Source of the DNA: CAWAYR01 sp050250875
GTDB taxonomy: Bacteria; Acidobacteriota; Vicinamibacteria; Vicinamibacterales; UBA2999
Length of the DNA: 64,000 nucleotides
Direction of reading: 5' to 3'
Assembly (NCBI GenBank): GCA_050250875.1
Contig: JBFWNV010000001.1
Coordinates: 1,178,001-1,242,000 of the forward strand
Shown: positions 33,293 through 41,284 of the stretch, one piece after another
Numbering within the stretch: position 1 is the stretch's first letter
Layout: every line of letters begins with the position of its first letter
The notes under the pieces: model-generated
The model's input: the letters and a program-made list of their open reading frames with translations, nothing else
Told to the model about the DNA's origin: nothing
Database searches by the model: none
Position numbers and translations under genes: made by a program

Positions 33293-33318
33293 GCCCTCGT
33301 CGGCCGGCCGACGAGGGC
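33293..33318. promoter_or_regulatory. perfect 26-bp palindrome upstream of nuoG
   Basis: Thirteen-base arms GCCCTCGTCGGCC / GGCCGACGAGGGC meet without a loop 67 bp before the TATGAT box of nuoG. A perfect DNA palindrome of this size is unlikely by chance and suits a dimeric or tetrameric regulator, or a cruciform. It is not followed by a U-run. Confidence 0.55.
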
Positions 33319-33384
33319 TCCATCTCGTTGATGGGACGCGACTTGTGCGCGCGAGCCAACGCCGGACGAGGGCCGCCCGCGTGA

Positions 33385-33390
33385 TATGAT
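33385..33390 (+). promoter_or_regulatory. -10 box TATGAT, leaderless-type
   Basis: It ends 10 nt before ATG 33401. No ribosome site is present between. Confidence 0.4.
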
Positions 33391-33400
33391 CCGGCCCGCC

Positions 33401-35230
33401 ATGGAACAGGTGACGCTCACGATCGACGGCGCGCAGGTGACCGTCCCGAAGGGCACGACGGTGCTCCAGGCGGCCATCGCCGCCGGCATCGAGGTGCCGT
33501 ACTACTGCTACCACCCGGGACTGGGCATCGACGCGTCGTGCCGTGTGTGTCTCGTCAAGATCGAGAAGATGCCGAAGCTGCAGACGTCGTGTTCGACGCC
33601 GGTGGCCGAGGGCATGGTGGTGCACACCAGGGACGCCGAGAGCACCGAAGCGCGCGCCGGCGTCTTCGAGTTCCTGCTCATCAACCACCCGCTCGACTGC
33701 CCGGTGTGCGACAAGGGCGGCGAGTGCCCGCTGCAGGACTTCTCGTACAGCTTCGGCAACGTCGAGAGCCGCATGGACTTCCCGCGGCGCACCTTCGACG
33801 GCGAGGGCGTGAAGGCCGACGTCGACTTCGGCCCGACGCTGATGCTCAACCGCAACCGCTGCATCATGTGCACGCGGTGCGCCCGCTTCATGGACGAGAT
33901 CGACGGCGACGCGCAGATCGGCGTGATCAACCGCGGCAACGGCAGCGAGATCGGCACCTTCAACGAGCAGGGGGTCCACTCGATCCTGTCGGGCAATCTG
34001 ATGGACGTCTGCCCGGTCGGCGCCATCACCACCAAGCAGTACCGCTTCCGCTCGCGGCCGTGGGACAACCCCAACGCCATCGACACGATCTGCACCGGGT
34101 GCTCGAAGGGTTGCTCGATCACGGCCTGGCTCAAGGCCAAGCCCGAATGGGCCAAGGGCTCGCAGCTGGTGCGCGTGACGCCGCGCTACAACCCGGCGGT
34201 CAACGGCTTCTGGATGTGCGACATCGGCCGCTTCCAGTACGGCTGGGTCGAAGGCGAGGGCCGGCTGCGCAAGCCGCAGCTGCGCGGCAAGGACGGTGTG
34301 CTGCAGGTGGCTACGTGGAAGGACGCGCTGGTCAAGGCGCGCGACCTGCTGAACGCGGCCGGCCGCCGCGATCCGGCGTCGGTGCGTCTGCTCGCCTCGG
34401 CGCACGCCAGCCTCGAGGAGCTGTTCCTGCTCAAGCGGCTCGCCGAGGAGCTGAAGGGCGAGGGCGGGGCCGGTCACGTCACCGTGTCGTGGCGGCGATC
34501 GGCCAAGGCGCAGCCCGCCAGCACGAAGTTCGAGGTGCCGGCCACCGATGCGCCCAACGTGCCGGGCGCCCGCGACCTCGGTCTGGCCGTCGGCGCCGGG
34601 CTCGACGGCGCGGCCGATCTCTCGACGCTGCGCGGCGCCGTGGACGCCGGCCACGTGGACGTTCTCTACGTGCTCGATCCGGGACCGGCCGAGTCGATCG
34701 GCGACGTCGCGTGGGTGATCGACGCGCGCCAGGCCGGCCGGCTGAAGGCGCTGATCTACCAGGGCGTGCTGGCGGGACCGCTGGCCGGCGCCGCCGATGT
34801 CGTGCTCCCGGGCGCGGCGTGGGTCGAGAAGGACGGCTGCTTCACCAACGATCAGGGCCTGGTGCAGGCGGCGTCGAAGGCGCTCGTCACCCCGGGCGAG
34901 GCGGTCGAGGACTGGCAGATCCTCACCAGCGTGGCCGCGGCACTCGGGCTGCCGTTCACCTACGAGAGCGCGGCGGCAGTGCGCGCCGATCTCGCGGCGG
35001 CCACCTCGTCGATCCCGGCCTACGCCGGCCTCGGCGCGCAGGCCTTCAACCGGCCGGTGAGCGCCGCGACCTGGCTGCAGGCGTCGAATCCGTCGGAGCG
35101 CTGGAAGTGGGACGTGATGTACCAGGACCTGCCGCCGGTGAAGGGCCACAACGTGCAGATGGAGCACGCCGCCCAGCCGTCGGTGATCCCGCTCCGCCTG
35201 GTCACGCAGCTGGGACCGGCCGGCGACTGA
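33401..35230 (+). CDS. nuoG: NADH-quinone oxidoreductase subunit G (orphan)
   Basis: The protein has 609 aa, shorter than E. coli NuoG (908). The N-terminal 2Fe-2S ferredoxin fold has VPYYCYHPGLGIDASCRVCL and a later Cys in TSCSTPV. Then come the His-Cys3 cluster segment HPLDCPVCDKGGECPLQD, a four-Cys 4Fe-4S site CIMCTRCARF...CPVGAI, and another Cys set CTGCSKGC before a molybdopterin-oxidoreductase-like domain (MCDIGRFQYGWVE, SAHASLEEL). No other nuo gene is adjacent, whereas nuoG normally sits between nuoF and nuoH. It may serve a complex I encoded elsewhere or a different NAD-linked oxidoreductase. Confidence 0.92.
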   Translation: MEQVTLTIDGAQVTVPKGTTVLQAAIAAGIEVPYYCYHPGLGIDASCRVCLVKIEKMPKLQTSCSTPVAEGMVVHTRDAESTEARAGVFEFLLINHPLDCPVCDKGGECPLQDFSYSFGNVESRMDFPRRTFDGEGVKADVDFGPTLMLNRNRCIMCTRCARFMDEIDGDAQIGVINRGNGSEIGTFNEQGVHSILSGNLMDVCPVGAITTKQYRFRSRPWDNPNAIDTICTGCSKGCSITAWLKAKPEWAKGSQLVRVTPRYNPAVNGFWMCDIGRFQYGWVEGEGRLRKPQLRGKDGVLQVATWKDALVKARDLLNAAGRRDPASVRLLASAHASLEELFLLKRLAEELKGEGGAGHVTVSWRRSAKAQPASTKFEVPATDAPNVPGARDLGLAVGAGLDGAADLSTLRGAVDAGHVDVLYVLDPGPAESIGDVAWVIDARQAGRLKALIYQGVLAGPLAGAADVVLPGAAWVEKDGCFTNDQGLVQAASKALVTPGEAVEDWQILTSVAAALGLPFTYESAAAVRADLAAATSSIPAYAGLGAQAFNRPVSAATWLQASNPSERWKWDVMYQDLPPVKGHNVQMEHAAQPSVIPLRLVTQLGPAGD

Positions 35231-35264
35231 CGCCGCGCCTGTCCGTTCCTCGAGCCGCCGTTCG

Positions 35265-36425
35265 ATGCGCCACCGCTGGGGCCGCTGGTCGCTGGTCGTG
35301 CTGGCCGTCGCCGTGGCCGCCGGTACCGTGGCGTGGACGCTCCGGATCGAAGGGGAGCTGCGCGAGATCCGCGCCAGCGCGGTCAGCGCGAGGGGATTCG
35401 CCAGAACCGGGCGTACCGCGCTCCAGGACGTGCGCCGCGCCCTGGCGGCGATGGCGGCGCCCGGTCAGGCCGCCGTCGGTTGGAGCCGCCGCGCCGAAGC
35501 AGCTCTCGAAGACGCGCGCCGGCAGATGGAGGGGCTGATCGCTCTGGCGCCGGGCGGCGACGCGCGCGGCGCCCTCGATGTCTTCGAGCGCCTGGCGGAG
35601 TCGGAGCGGCGCCTGCGCGAGCACGCCGCCGGCGGCAAGCCGTTGATGGCCGCCGATGTCGCCTTCGGCGAGGCGATGCCGTACGTCGACGATCTCGAAC
35701 GCCGCCTCGACGGCGGGCTCGATGCCGTCACGTCCGGCGCGGATCGTGCCGCGGCAGAGCTGCGCGATCGCCAGGCGGCGGCGTGGGGCCTGGCGCTGGC
35801 CGCCGTTCTTTTCGCGGCGACCGTGCTGGCGCCGCTGCCCCGGCCCGCGGCGTTTGCCGCCTCGTCGGACTCAGCAGCGGACGATCGGCTCGACACGACG
35901 CCGGTGCCCGACGTCCCTGCCGCCGCACCGGCAGCGGCGGCGCCGGCGGTCGATCTCGCGGCATTGAGTCTCGTGTGCGCGCGGCTGGCCGCGGTCAGCG
36001 ACGCGCAGGCGCTGCCCGGGCTGCTCGAGGAAGCGGCGCGGGCGATCGGCGCCCGCGGCGCGATGCTGTGGCTGGCCGACGCCGCCGGCCAGACGCTGCG
36101 GATTGCCGCCGCGTACGGCTACGACCCGCGCCTCCTCGCGCGAATCGGCGAGGTGGCGGCCGGTGCCGACAACCCGACCGCGCGAGCGTTCCGCACCGGC
36201 CTCGCCGAGACGCAGGCGGCGCGCGCCGGCCAGCCGGCCGCCACCGCCGTCCCGGTTCGCGGCGGCCACGGCGTTCGCGGCGTCCTGGCGGTGGAGTTGG
36301 TGGACGAAACGCCGGCGGCCGTGTCCGCCGCGGCCGCCGCGACCGCGATCGTGGCGGCGCAGCTCTCGCTGCTCGTCGCCCCGGCCGCCGACACCGACAC
36401 GGCCCGGGCGCACGGCGCGCCGTAG
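35265..36425 (+). CDS. membrane protein with C-terminal GAF domain
   Basis: The protein has 386 aa. One helix at residues ~8-25 and another at ~165-188 bracket an Arg/Ala-rich, mostly helical periplasmic segment, like a sensor module with two transmembrane helices. After an Ala/Pro linker, residues ~225-375 form a GAF-like domain (LPGLLEEAARAIGARGAMLWLADAAGQTLRIAAAYG in two strands; VPVRGGHGVRGVLAVEL). No kinase, cyclase or phosphatase output domain follows, so it may sense a ligand and act through a partner. It begins 34 bp after nuoG, possibly in the same transcript; no functional link is evident. Confidence 0.7.
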   Translation: MRHRWGRWSLVVLAVAVAAGTVAWTLRIEGELREIRASAVSARGFARTGRTALQDVRRALAAMAAPGQAAVGWSRRAEAALEDARRQMEGLIALAPGGDARGALDVFERLAESERRLREHAAGGKPLMAADVAFGEAMPYVDDLERRLDGGLDAVTSGADRAAAELRDRQAAAWGLALAAVLFAATVLAPLPRPAAFAASSDSAADDRLDTTPVPDVPAAAPAAAAPAVDLAALSLVCARLAAVSDAQALPGLLEEAARAIGARGAMLWLADAAGQTLRIAAAYGYDPRLLARIGEVAAGADNPTARAFRTGLAETQAARAGQPAATAVPVRGGHGVRGVLAVELVDETPAAVSAAAAATAIVAAQLSLLVAPAADTDTARAHGAP

Positions 36426-36590
36426 CGGCGCGGCCGCGCCGTCGCACCGTGGCGACACGCATCGCGTGCGGCTGCCCATTCCTGCAAGAAGTCTTCGTCC
36501 GCCGCTTGCGTTCGTCGGCGACCGTGCCGCATGATCTTCGTGCGCCGCGACCACCGCGGTCGCGACACGACGTGAATCTGCCCCTGCCCG

Positions 36591-36618
36591 GTCTCCGTGA
36601 GCGCCTGCGCACGGAGAC
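36591..36618. other. 8-bp hairpin in the gap after the GAF gene
   Basis: GTCTCCGT (36591-36598) pairs with ACGGAGAC (36611-36618) in the 250-bp gap before the oxidoreductase gene. There is no U-run. It may be a weak terminator or leader structure. Confidence 0.3.
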
Positions 36619-36675
36619 GTTTCCGCTCCCGACCGCACCCGCGTCGGCGCTCGCGTGCGCCCCGGTGCCCTCCCG

Positions 36676-37986
36676 ATGACGACGGCGATCATCGGCGGCG
36701 GCATCATGGGGGTGACGCTCGGCTACTGCCTGAGCAAAGCGGGGCTGCCGGTCACGATCTACGAGGCCAGCCCGACCGTCGGCGGCCTCGCCGGTCCGCT
36801 GACGCTGCCCGACGGCACCGAGGTCGATCGCTTCTATCACGCCATCCTGTCGAGCGACGAGCACCTGATGGCGCTGTGCGCCGAGCTGGGAATCGTCGAC
36901 CGGCTGCGCTTCAAGCCGACCGGCACCCTGGTGTACGCCGACGGACGCCTGGTGTCGATGAGCGGGCTCATCGACTTCCTCAAGTTCCCGCCGCTGCGCT
37001 TCGTCGATCGGATCCGGCTCGGCCTCACCGTGGTGGCCGCCAACCGCGTCGGCGACTGGCAGGCCATCGATCGCATCCCGATGCGCGACTGGCTCGTGAA
37101 GCACGGCGGCGATGAGGTGTTCCGGCGCTTCTGGGGCCCGATGCTGCAGGCCAAGTTCGACGGCGCCGTCGGCGACACGCCGGCGACGTGGATGTGGGCG
37201 CGGCTGGTGCGGACCAGATCGACTCGCAAGGGCGTGCGCCAGAAGGAGGAGAGCGGCCATCTCATCGGCGGCTATCGCACGCTGCTCGAAGCGATGGCGG
37301 CGCGCATTCGTGACCTGGGCGGCGCGATCCACCTGTCGACGCCGGTGTCGCGCATCGCCATCGACGGCGGCCGCGTGCGCGGCGTCGAGGTGAACGGCGC
37401 GGTGGTGCCGCATGACACCGCCGTCGTCACCATGCAGGCGCCGATCGCCGCACGGCTCGTTCCCGAGGCCCCGGCCGAGTATCGCGAGCGGCTCAACGGC
37501 CAGCGCTATCTCGGCATCGTCTGCCCCCTGTTCGTGCTCGACCGTCCGTTGACCGGGGTCTGGACCCTCAATATCGCCGACGGCGACGCCCTGGTCACCG
37601 GCGTGATCGAGACCACGAGCTACATCGACCCGTCGTTCGTCGGCGGACACCACCTGGTCTACGTTCCGAAGTACGTCGCTCCGGGAAGCCGCTGGCTGCA
37701 GGCCTCCGACGACGAGATCCGCGACGCCTGGACCGCCGCGCTGACGCGCATCGTCCCCGGATTCTCGGCCTCGGCCGTGCGCTACTGCGTCGTGCATCGC
37801 GAGCGCTTCGTGGAGCCGCTGCACGGGCTCGGCGCCGGATCGCACACCATCCCGATGGACGCGCCGGTGACCGGGCTGCATCTGGTGACGACGTCGCAGA
37901 TCTACCCGGCGCTGACCAACGGAGAGTCGGTGACCCGCCACGCTCGCGAGGCGGCCGAACGGCTGGTCGCGCGGAGCCGGCCGTGA
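36676..37986 (+). CDS. FAD-dependent oxidoreductase (protoporphyrinogen-oxidase / UDP-galactopyranose-mutase-like)
   Basis: The protein has 436 aa. ATG 36676 places the dinucleotide-binding motif AIIGGGIMGVTLGYCLSKAG at the very N-terminus, followed by the acidic ribose contact IYEASPTVGGLAG. Conserved patches LSSDEHLMALCAELG and FWGPMLQAKFDGAVGDTPATWMWARL are typical of a family annotated as NAD(P)/FAD oxidoreductases in polysaccharide clusters. The next gene starts inside its stop codon (GTGA at 37983), and acetyltransferase and epimerase genes follow, so a role in sugar or lipid carrier modification is likelier than haem synthesis (inference). Confidence 0.82.
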   Translation: MTTAIIGGGIMGVTLGYCLSKAGLPVTIYEASPTVGGLAGPLTLPDGTEVDRFYHAILSSDEHLMALCAELGIVDRLRFKPTGTLVYADGRLVSMSGLIDFLKFPPLRFVDRIRLGLTVVAANRVGDWQAIDRIPMRDWLVKHGGDEVFRRFWGPMLQAKFDGAVGDTPATWMWARLVRTRSTRKGVRQKEESGHLIGGYRTLLEAMAARIRDLGGAIHLSTPVSRIAIDGGRVRGVEVNGAVVPHDTAVVTMQAPIAARLVPEAPAEYRERLNGQRYLGIVCPLFVLDRPLTGVWTLNIADGDALVTGVIETTSYIDPSFVGGHHLVYVPKYVAPGSRWLQASDDEIRDAWTAALTRIVPGFSASAVRYCVVHRERFVEPLHGLGAGSHTIPMDAPVTGLHLVTTSQIYPALTNGESVTRHAREAAERLVARSRP

Positions 37987-39500
37987 TCCGGCGGCGGCTG
38001 CGCGCGATCACCTGGGCCGGACTGGCCGCCGTCGTGCTCTGCGCGACGGTGAACCTGACCCGTTGGCCGGCGCCGTGGTTCGACGAAGGGATCCATCTCC
38101 ACGTGCCGGAGGCCCTGGTGCGGTTCGGCGCCTATGCCGACTACAGCAGCGAGGGCCTGCGCCACTTCGGCCCGACCCAGGCGGTGGGCCCGACAGTCAT
38201 GCTGCCGATCGCCGGCGCGTTCGCGCTGTTCGGCGTCGGACTCCTTCAGGCGCGCCTCGTGATGGTGGCGTACCTGCTCGCGTTCGCCGCCGCGTTCTAC
38301 CTGCTCGGCCGGCGCCTGGGTGGACGGGCTGTCGGCCTGGTGGCCGTTGCGCTGCTGGTGTCGGCACCGGGCCCGTCGGTACTCGAGTACGGCCGCCAGG
38401 CGCTCGGCGAAGTGCCGGGGGGATTCCTGCTGGCCGCGGGTCTGCTGGCGTGGTTCGCGGCGTGGACGACGCCGACCCTCGGCCGGCTGGCGCTGGCCGG
38501 ACTCGTCCTCGGCCTGGCCACCGCGACCAAGCACGTCTACCTGCTGGCGCTGGGGCCGGCGCTGCTGGCCGCCTGGGTGCTCAACCTCTTCTACTACCGC
38601 CGCGTCCCGCAGCGGGTGTTCCTGGTCACAGGCTCGATCTGCGCCGCCGTCTTCGCCCTCTGGCAGGTGATCGTGCTCGGCTGGTTGAGCCCGGGCGGTC
38701 TGGCCGAGAACTGGGCGCTGCTGCGCCGGACGTCGGAGGGTGCGGCCTTTGTCTTCAATACCGAGACGTCGCGGCGGTCACTGGCGGATCTGCTCGGCGC
38801 TCAGGGCTACTTCGGCCTGCTCCTTCCCGCTCTGCTCTACACGGGCTGGCGGGCCCGCACCCGGACGATCCGCGAGCAGCAATGGGGCGTGGTGTGGCTG
38901 ATCGCCGCCGCCAACCTCGGCTGGTACGTGCTCGCCTCGAACGGCTGGACGCGCTACGCGTTCGTCGGACTGACGCTGTCAGCGCCGATGGTGGCGCGGA
39001 TGGTGCGCGATGCCGCCCGTGTCGTCGCCGCCGCCCGGCGGCGTGGCGCGGCTGGCGCCCACGCGCTGGCCGCGGTCCTGCCGCTGTGGATGGCGGTCGT
39101 GATCGGGCTGCCCATGGCTGGCACGGCGGCCCGGCTGGTCGCGCCGCCCGCGGCCGACGCCGCGGCGGCGGCCGAGTGGCTCACCACGCACGTCCCGGCG
39201 GGCGACATCGTGGAGACCTGGGAGCCCGAACTCGAGGTGTTCACGGACCATCGCTATCACTATCCGCCGCCGGCCCTGCTCATCCGCGCCGTGGCCTACA
39301 TCTCCCACGGCGGCGAGCCGCCAGCGACGTTCTACGCCTTTCGCGAGGCCGGGGCGCCGGCGTTCGTGGTGGTCGGCGCCTTCGCGCGCTGGGTCGGGCT
39401 GTACGCCGACGCCGACCTGACGGCGGACTACGACATCGCCCACCGCCAGGGCGCCTACGTGGTGTGGAAGCGGCGGGGTCCTGCCGACAAGACGGAGTGA
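37983..39500 (+). CDS. GT39-like membrane glycosyltransferase
   Basis: The protein has 505 aa. GTG 37983 overlaps the previous stop by 4 nt. The N-terminal helix is followed by WFDEGIHLHVPEAL, matching the acidic first-loop motif of GT-C/GT39 enzymes (Asp-Glu catalytic pair). About ten further helices extend to residue ~400, then a C-terminal soluble part (VPAGDIVETWEPELEVFTDHRYHYPPP). Such enzymes transfer sugars from polyprenyl-phosphate donors on the periplasmic side. It is the second gene of the 36676-43233 envelope-glycan operon. Confidence 0.85.
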   Translation: MIRRRLRAITWAGLAAVVLCATVNLTRWPAPWFDEGIHLHVPEALVRFGAYADYSSEGLRHFGPTQAVGPTVMLPIAGAFALFGVGLLQARLVMVAYLLAFAAAFYLLGRRLGGRAVGLVAVALLVSAPGPSVLEYGRQALGEVPGGFLLAAGLLAWFAAWTTPTLGRLALAGLVLGLATATKHVYLLALGPALLAAWVLNLFYYRRVPQRVFLVTGSICAAVFALWQVIVLGWLSPGGLAENWALLRRTSEGAAFVFNTETSRRSLADLLGAQGYFGLLLPALLYTGWRARTRTIREQQWGVVWLIAAANLGWYVLASNGWTRYAFVGLTLSAPMVARMVRDAARVVAAARRRGAAGAHALAAVLPLWMAVVIGLPMAGTAARLVAPPAADAAAAAEWLTTHVPAGDIVETWEPELEVFTDHRYHYPPPALLIRAVAYISHGGEPPATFYAFREAGAPAFVVVGAFARWVGLYADADLTADYDIAHRQGAYVVWKRRGPADKTE

Positions 39501-40157
39501 GTGGACAGCCTCATGAAGCCCGAAACCGCAACCGGCGAGCCGCCGATCATCCACCCCACCGCGGACGTCGATCCACGCGCCGTACTCGGCGCCGGCACGC
39601 GCGTGTGGCACCGTGCGCACATCCGTGAATCGACCAGGATCGGCGCTGCCTGCACGATCTCGAAAGACGTCTACGTCGATGTCGGCGTCGTCATCGGCAA
39701 CCGGGTCAAGATCCAGAACGGCGTCTCGGTGTACCACGGCGTCACCGTCGAGGACGACGTCTTTCTCGGCCCGCACATGGCGTTCACCAACGACGAGACG
39801 CCGCGGGCGTTCAGCACCGATTGGCGCGTCGTGCCGACCATGGTGCGGCGCGGCGCGTCGATCGGCGCCAACGCCACCATCGTCTGCGGGGTGACCATCG
39901 GCCCGTACTCGATGGTCGCCGCCGGATCGACGGTCACCAACGACGTGCCGCCGCACGCGCTGGTGATCGGCAGCCCGGCCCGGGTCGTCGCCTACATCTG
40001 CAAGGCCGGCCATCGGATGCGGCCGATCAACGCCCTCGACTACGAGGGCGCCTATCGATGCGACAAGTGCGAACAGGAGCTGCGCGTCACCTACATCCTC
40101 ATCGAGCACGCGTCGCCGGCCGGCCGGCCGAAGCGGCGTCGGGAGGATCACGAGTGA
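39501..40157 (+). CDS. left-handed beta-helix acyltransferase with C-terminal zinc-ribbon-like segment
   Basis: The protein has 218 aa. GTG 39501 is directly adjacent to the previous stop; an in-frame ATG at 39513 is an alternative. Residues ~15-170 are hexapeptide repeats (DVDPRAVLGAGTRVWHRAHI, VSVYHGVTVEDDVFLGPHMAFTNDETPRA), close to WbbJ/WlbB-type sugar N-acetyltransferases that use acetyl-CoA on UDP-amino sugars. A C-terminal YRCDKCEQEL extension supplies a Cys pair (with a Cys/His pair CKAGH earlier), suggesting a bound metal; this is unusual for plain WlbB. The context with UDP-GlcNAc 2-epimerase (next gene) supports nucleotide-sugar acetylation. Confidence 0.85.
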   Translation: MDSLMKPETATGEPPIIHPTADVDPRAVLGAGTRVWHRAHIRESTRIGAACTISKDVYVDVGVVIGNRVKIQNGVSVYHGVTVEDDVFLGPHMAFTNDETPRAFSTDWRVVPTMVRRGASIGANATIVCGVTIGPYSMVAAGSTVTNDVPPHALVIGSPARVVAYICKAGHRMRPINALDYEGAYRCDKCEQELRVTYILIEHASPAGRPKRRREDHE

Positions 40158-40204
40158 GCGGGCGCCACCGGCTGCACGACGCCGACGCCACTTAGGGAGC
40201 CGCC

Positions 40205-41284
40205 GTGCGCAAGGTCGTCACCTTCCTCGGCACCAGGCCCGAGATCATCAAGCTCTCGCCGGTGCTGCCGCTGCTCGACCGCGAGACGGTACACACGGTC
40301 GTCCACTCGGGTCAGCATTACTCGTACGAGATGGATGCCCGCTTCTTCGACGAGCTGGGCCTGCGCCCGCCGGACGTCTCACTCGCCGTCGGCTCGGCGT
40401 CGCACGGCGAGCAGACGGCACGCATGCTGTCCCGGCTGGAGCCGGTGCTGCTCGAACGGCGACCCGACGCCGTGCTCGTCCAGGGCGACACCAACACCAC
40501 GCTGGCCGGCGGGCTTTGCGCCGCCAAGCTGGGGATTCCCGTGGTGCACCTCGAAGCCGGCGGCCGGGCGTTCGACCGGCTGATGCCCGAGGAGATGAAC
40601 CGCGTGATCGTCGATCACCTGGCGGCGGTGCTGCTCGCCGCCGACGACGTGGCCGTGGCCAACCTGGAGCGGGAAGGGCTGCCGCGCGATCGCATTCACG
40701 TCATCGGCTCGACGGCGATCGATGCCGCCCTCCAGGCCAGGGACCGCGCCAGGGCCTCCGACGTGGTCGCCAGGTTCGGGCTCACCGCCGGGGAGTACCT
40801 CGTCGTCACCGCGCATCGGGCCCGCAACACGGCCCCCGACGTCCTGCCCGGATTGCTGCGGTCGCTCGCCGCCGTCGCGGCGGAGCGTCCGCTCCTGTGG
40901 CCGCTCCACCCTCGCACCAGGGCAGCCATGGCAGAACAGGGGCTCGAAATGCCGTCGGCGATCCGGGTGGTCGAGCCACTCGGCTACCTCGATACGCTGA
41001 AGCTCATCGGCGATGCCTTCGCGCTGCTCACCGATTCCGGCGGACTCCAGGAGGAGGCAGGGGTCATGGGTACCCCGACGCTCATTCTCCGGTTCGAGAC
41101 CGAGTGGCAGTACCTCGTGTCGGCCGGCGTCCACAAACTCATCGGTAACACTCCGGCGTCGATCGCTGAGGGCGTCGCACGGTGGCTGACTCCGGAGAGC
41201 ATCGCCCGCCTTCGCGCCATCGACGTGCCCCTGGCGGCCGGCGCCGGTGACCGGGCGCTCAACGTGATGCTCGGAGGGTTGTGA
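40205..41284 (+). CDS. wecB: UDP-N-acetylglucosamine 2-epimerase
   Basis: The protein has 359 aa, the usual length for WecB. The start GTG 40205 has GGGAG 5-6 nt upstream. Motifs are the N-terminal VVTFLGTRPEIIKLSPV, VQGDTNTTLAGGLCAAKLGIPVVHLEAGGRAFDRLMPEEMNRVIVDHLA (catalytic and UDP-binding Asp/Glu/His), TAHRARNT and the C-terminal LLTDSGGLQEEAGVMGTPTLILR. The enzyme interconverts UDP-GlcNAc and UDP-ManNAc in the cytoplasm for surface polysaccharide synthesis. The usual GLRT/GLRS around the Arg site reads GGRAF here. The next gene overlaps the stop (GTGA). Confidence 0.93.
   Translation: MRKVVTFLGTRPEIIKLSPVLPLLDRETVHTVVHSGQHYSYEMDARFFDELGLRPPDVSLAVGSASHGEQTARMLSRLEPVLLERRPDAVLVQGDTNTTLAGGLCAAKLGIPVVHLEAGGRAFDRLMPEEMNRVIVDHLAAVLLAADDVAVANLEREGLPRDRIHVIGSTAIDAALQARDRARASDVVARFGLTAGEYLVVTAHRARNTAPDVLPGLLRSLAAVAAERPLLWPLHPRTRAAMAEQGLEMPSAIRVVEPLGYLDTLKLIGDAFALLTDSGGLQEEAGVMGTPTLILRFETEWQYLVSAGVHKLIGNTPASIAEGVARWLTPESIARLRAIDVPLAAGAGDRALNVMLGGL

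Larger units (their letters stand above)
33071..33400. other. divergent intergenic region with element and palindrome
   Basis: This stretch separates the YaiO-type barrel gene (minus) from nuoG (plus). It holds three-stem-loop element copy 2 (33086-33246), a perfect 26-bp palindrome (33293-33318) and a TATGAT box (33385). I see no additional gene. Confidence 0.6.

Noticed and set aside
30897..33359. 820-codon frame joining the TPR gene with upstream sequence
   Set aside because: The upstream ~500 codons are a shadow of the YaiO-barrel gene in another frame. The real TPR gene starts at 31838 with a TGATG overlap.
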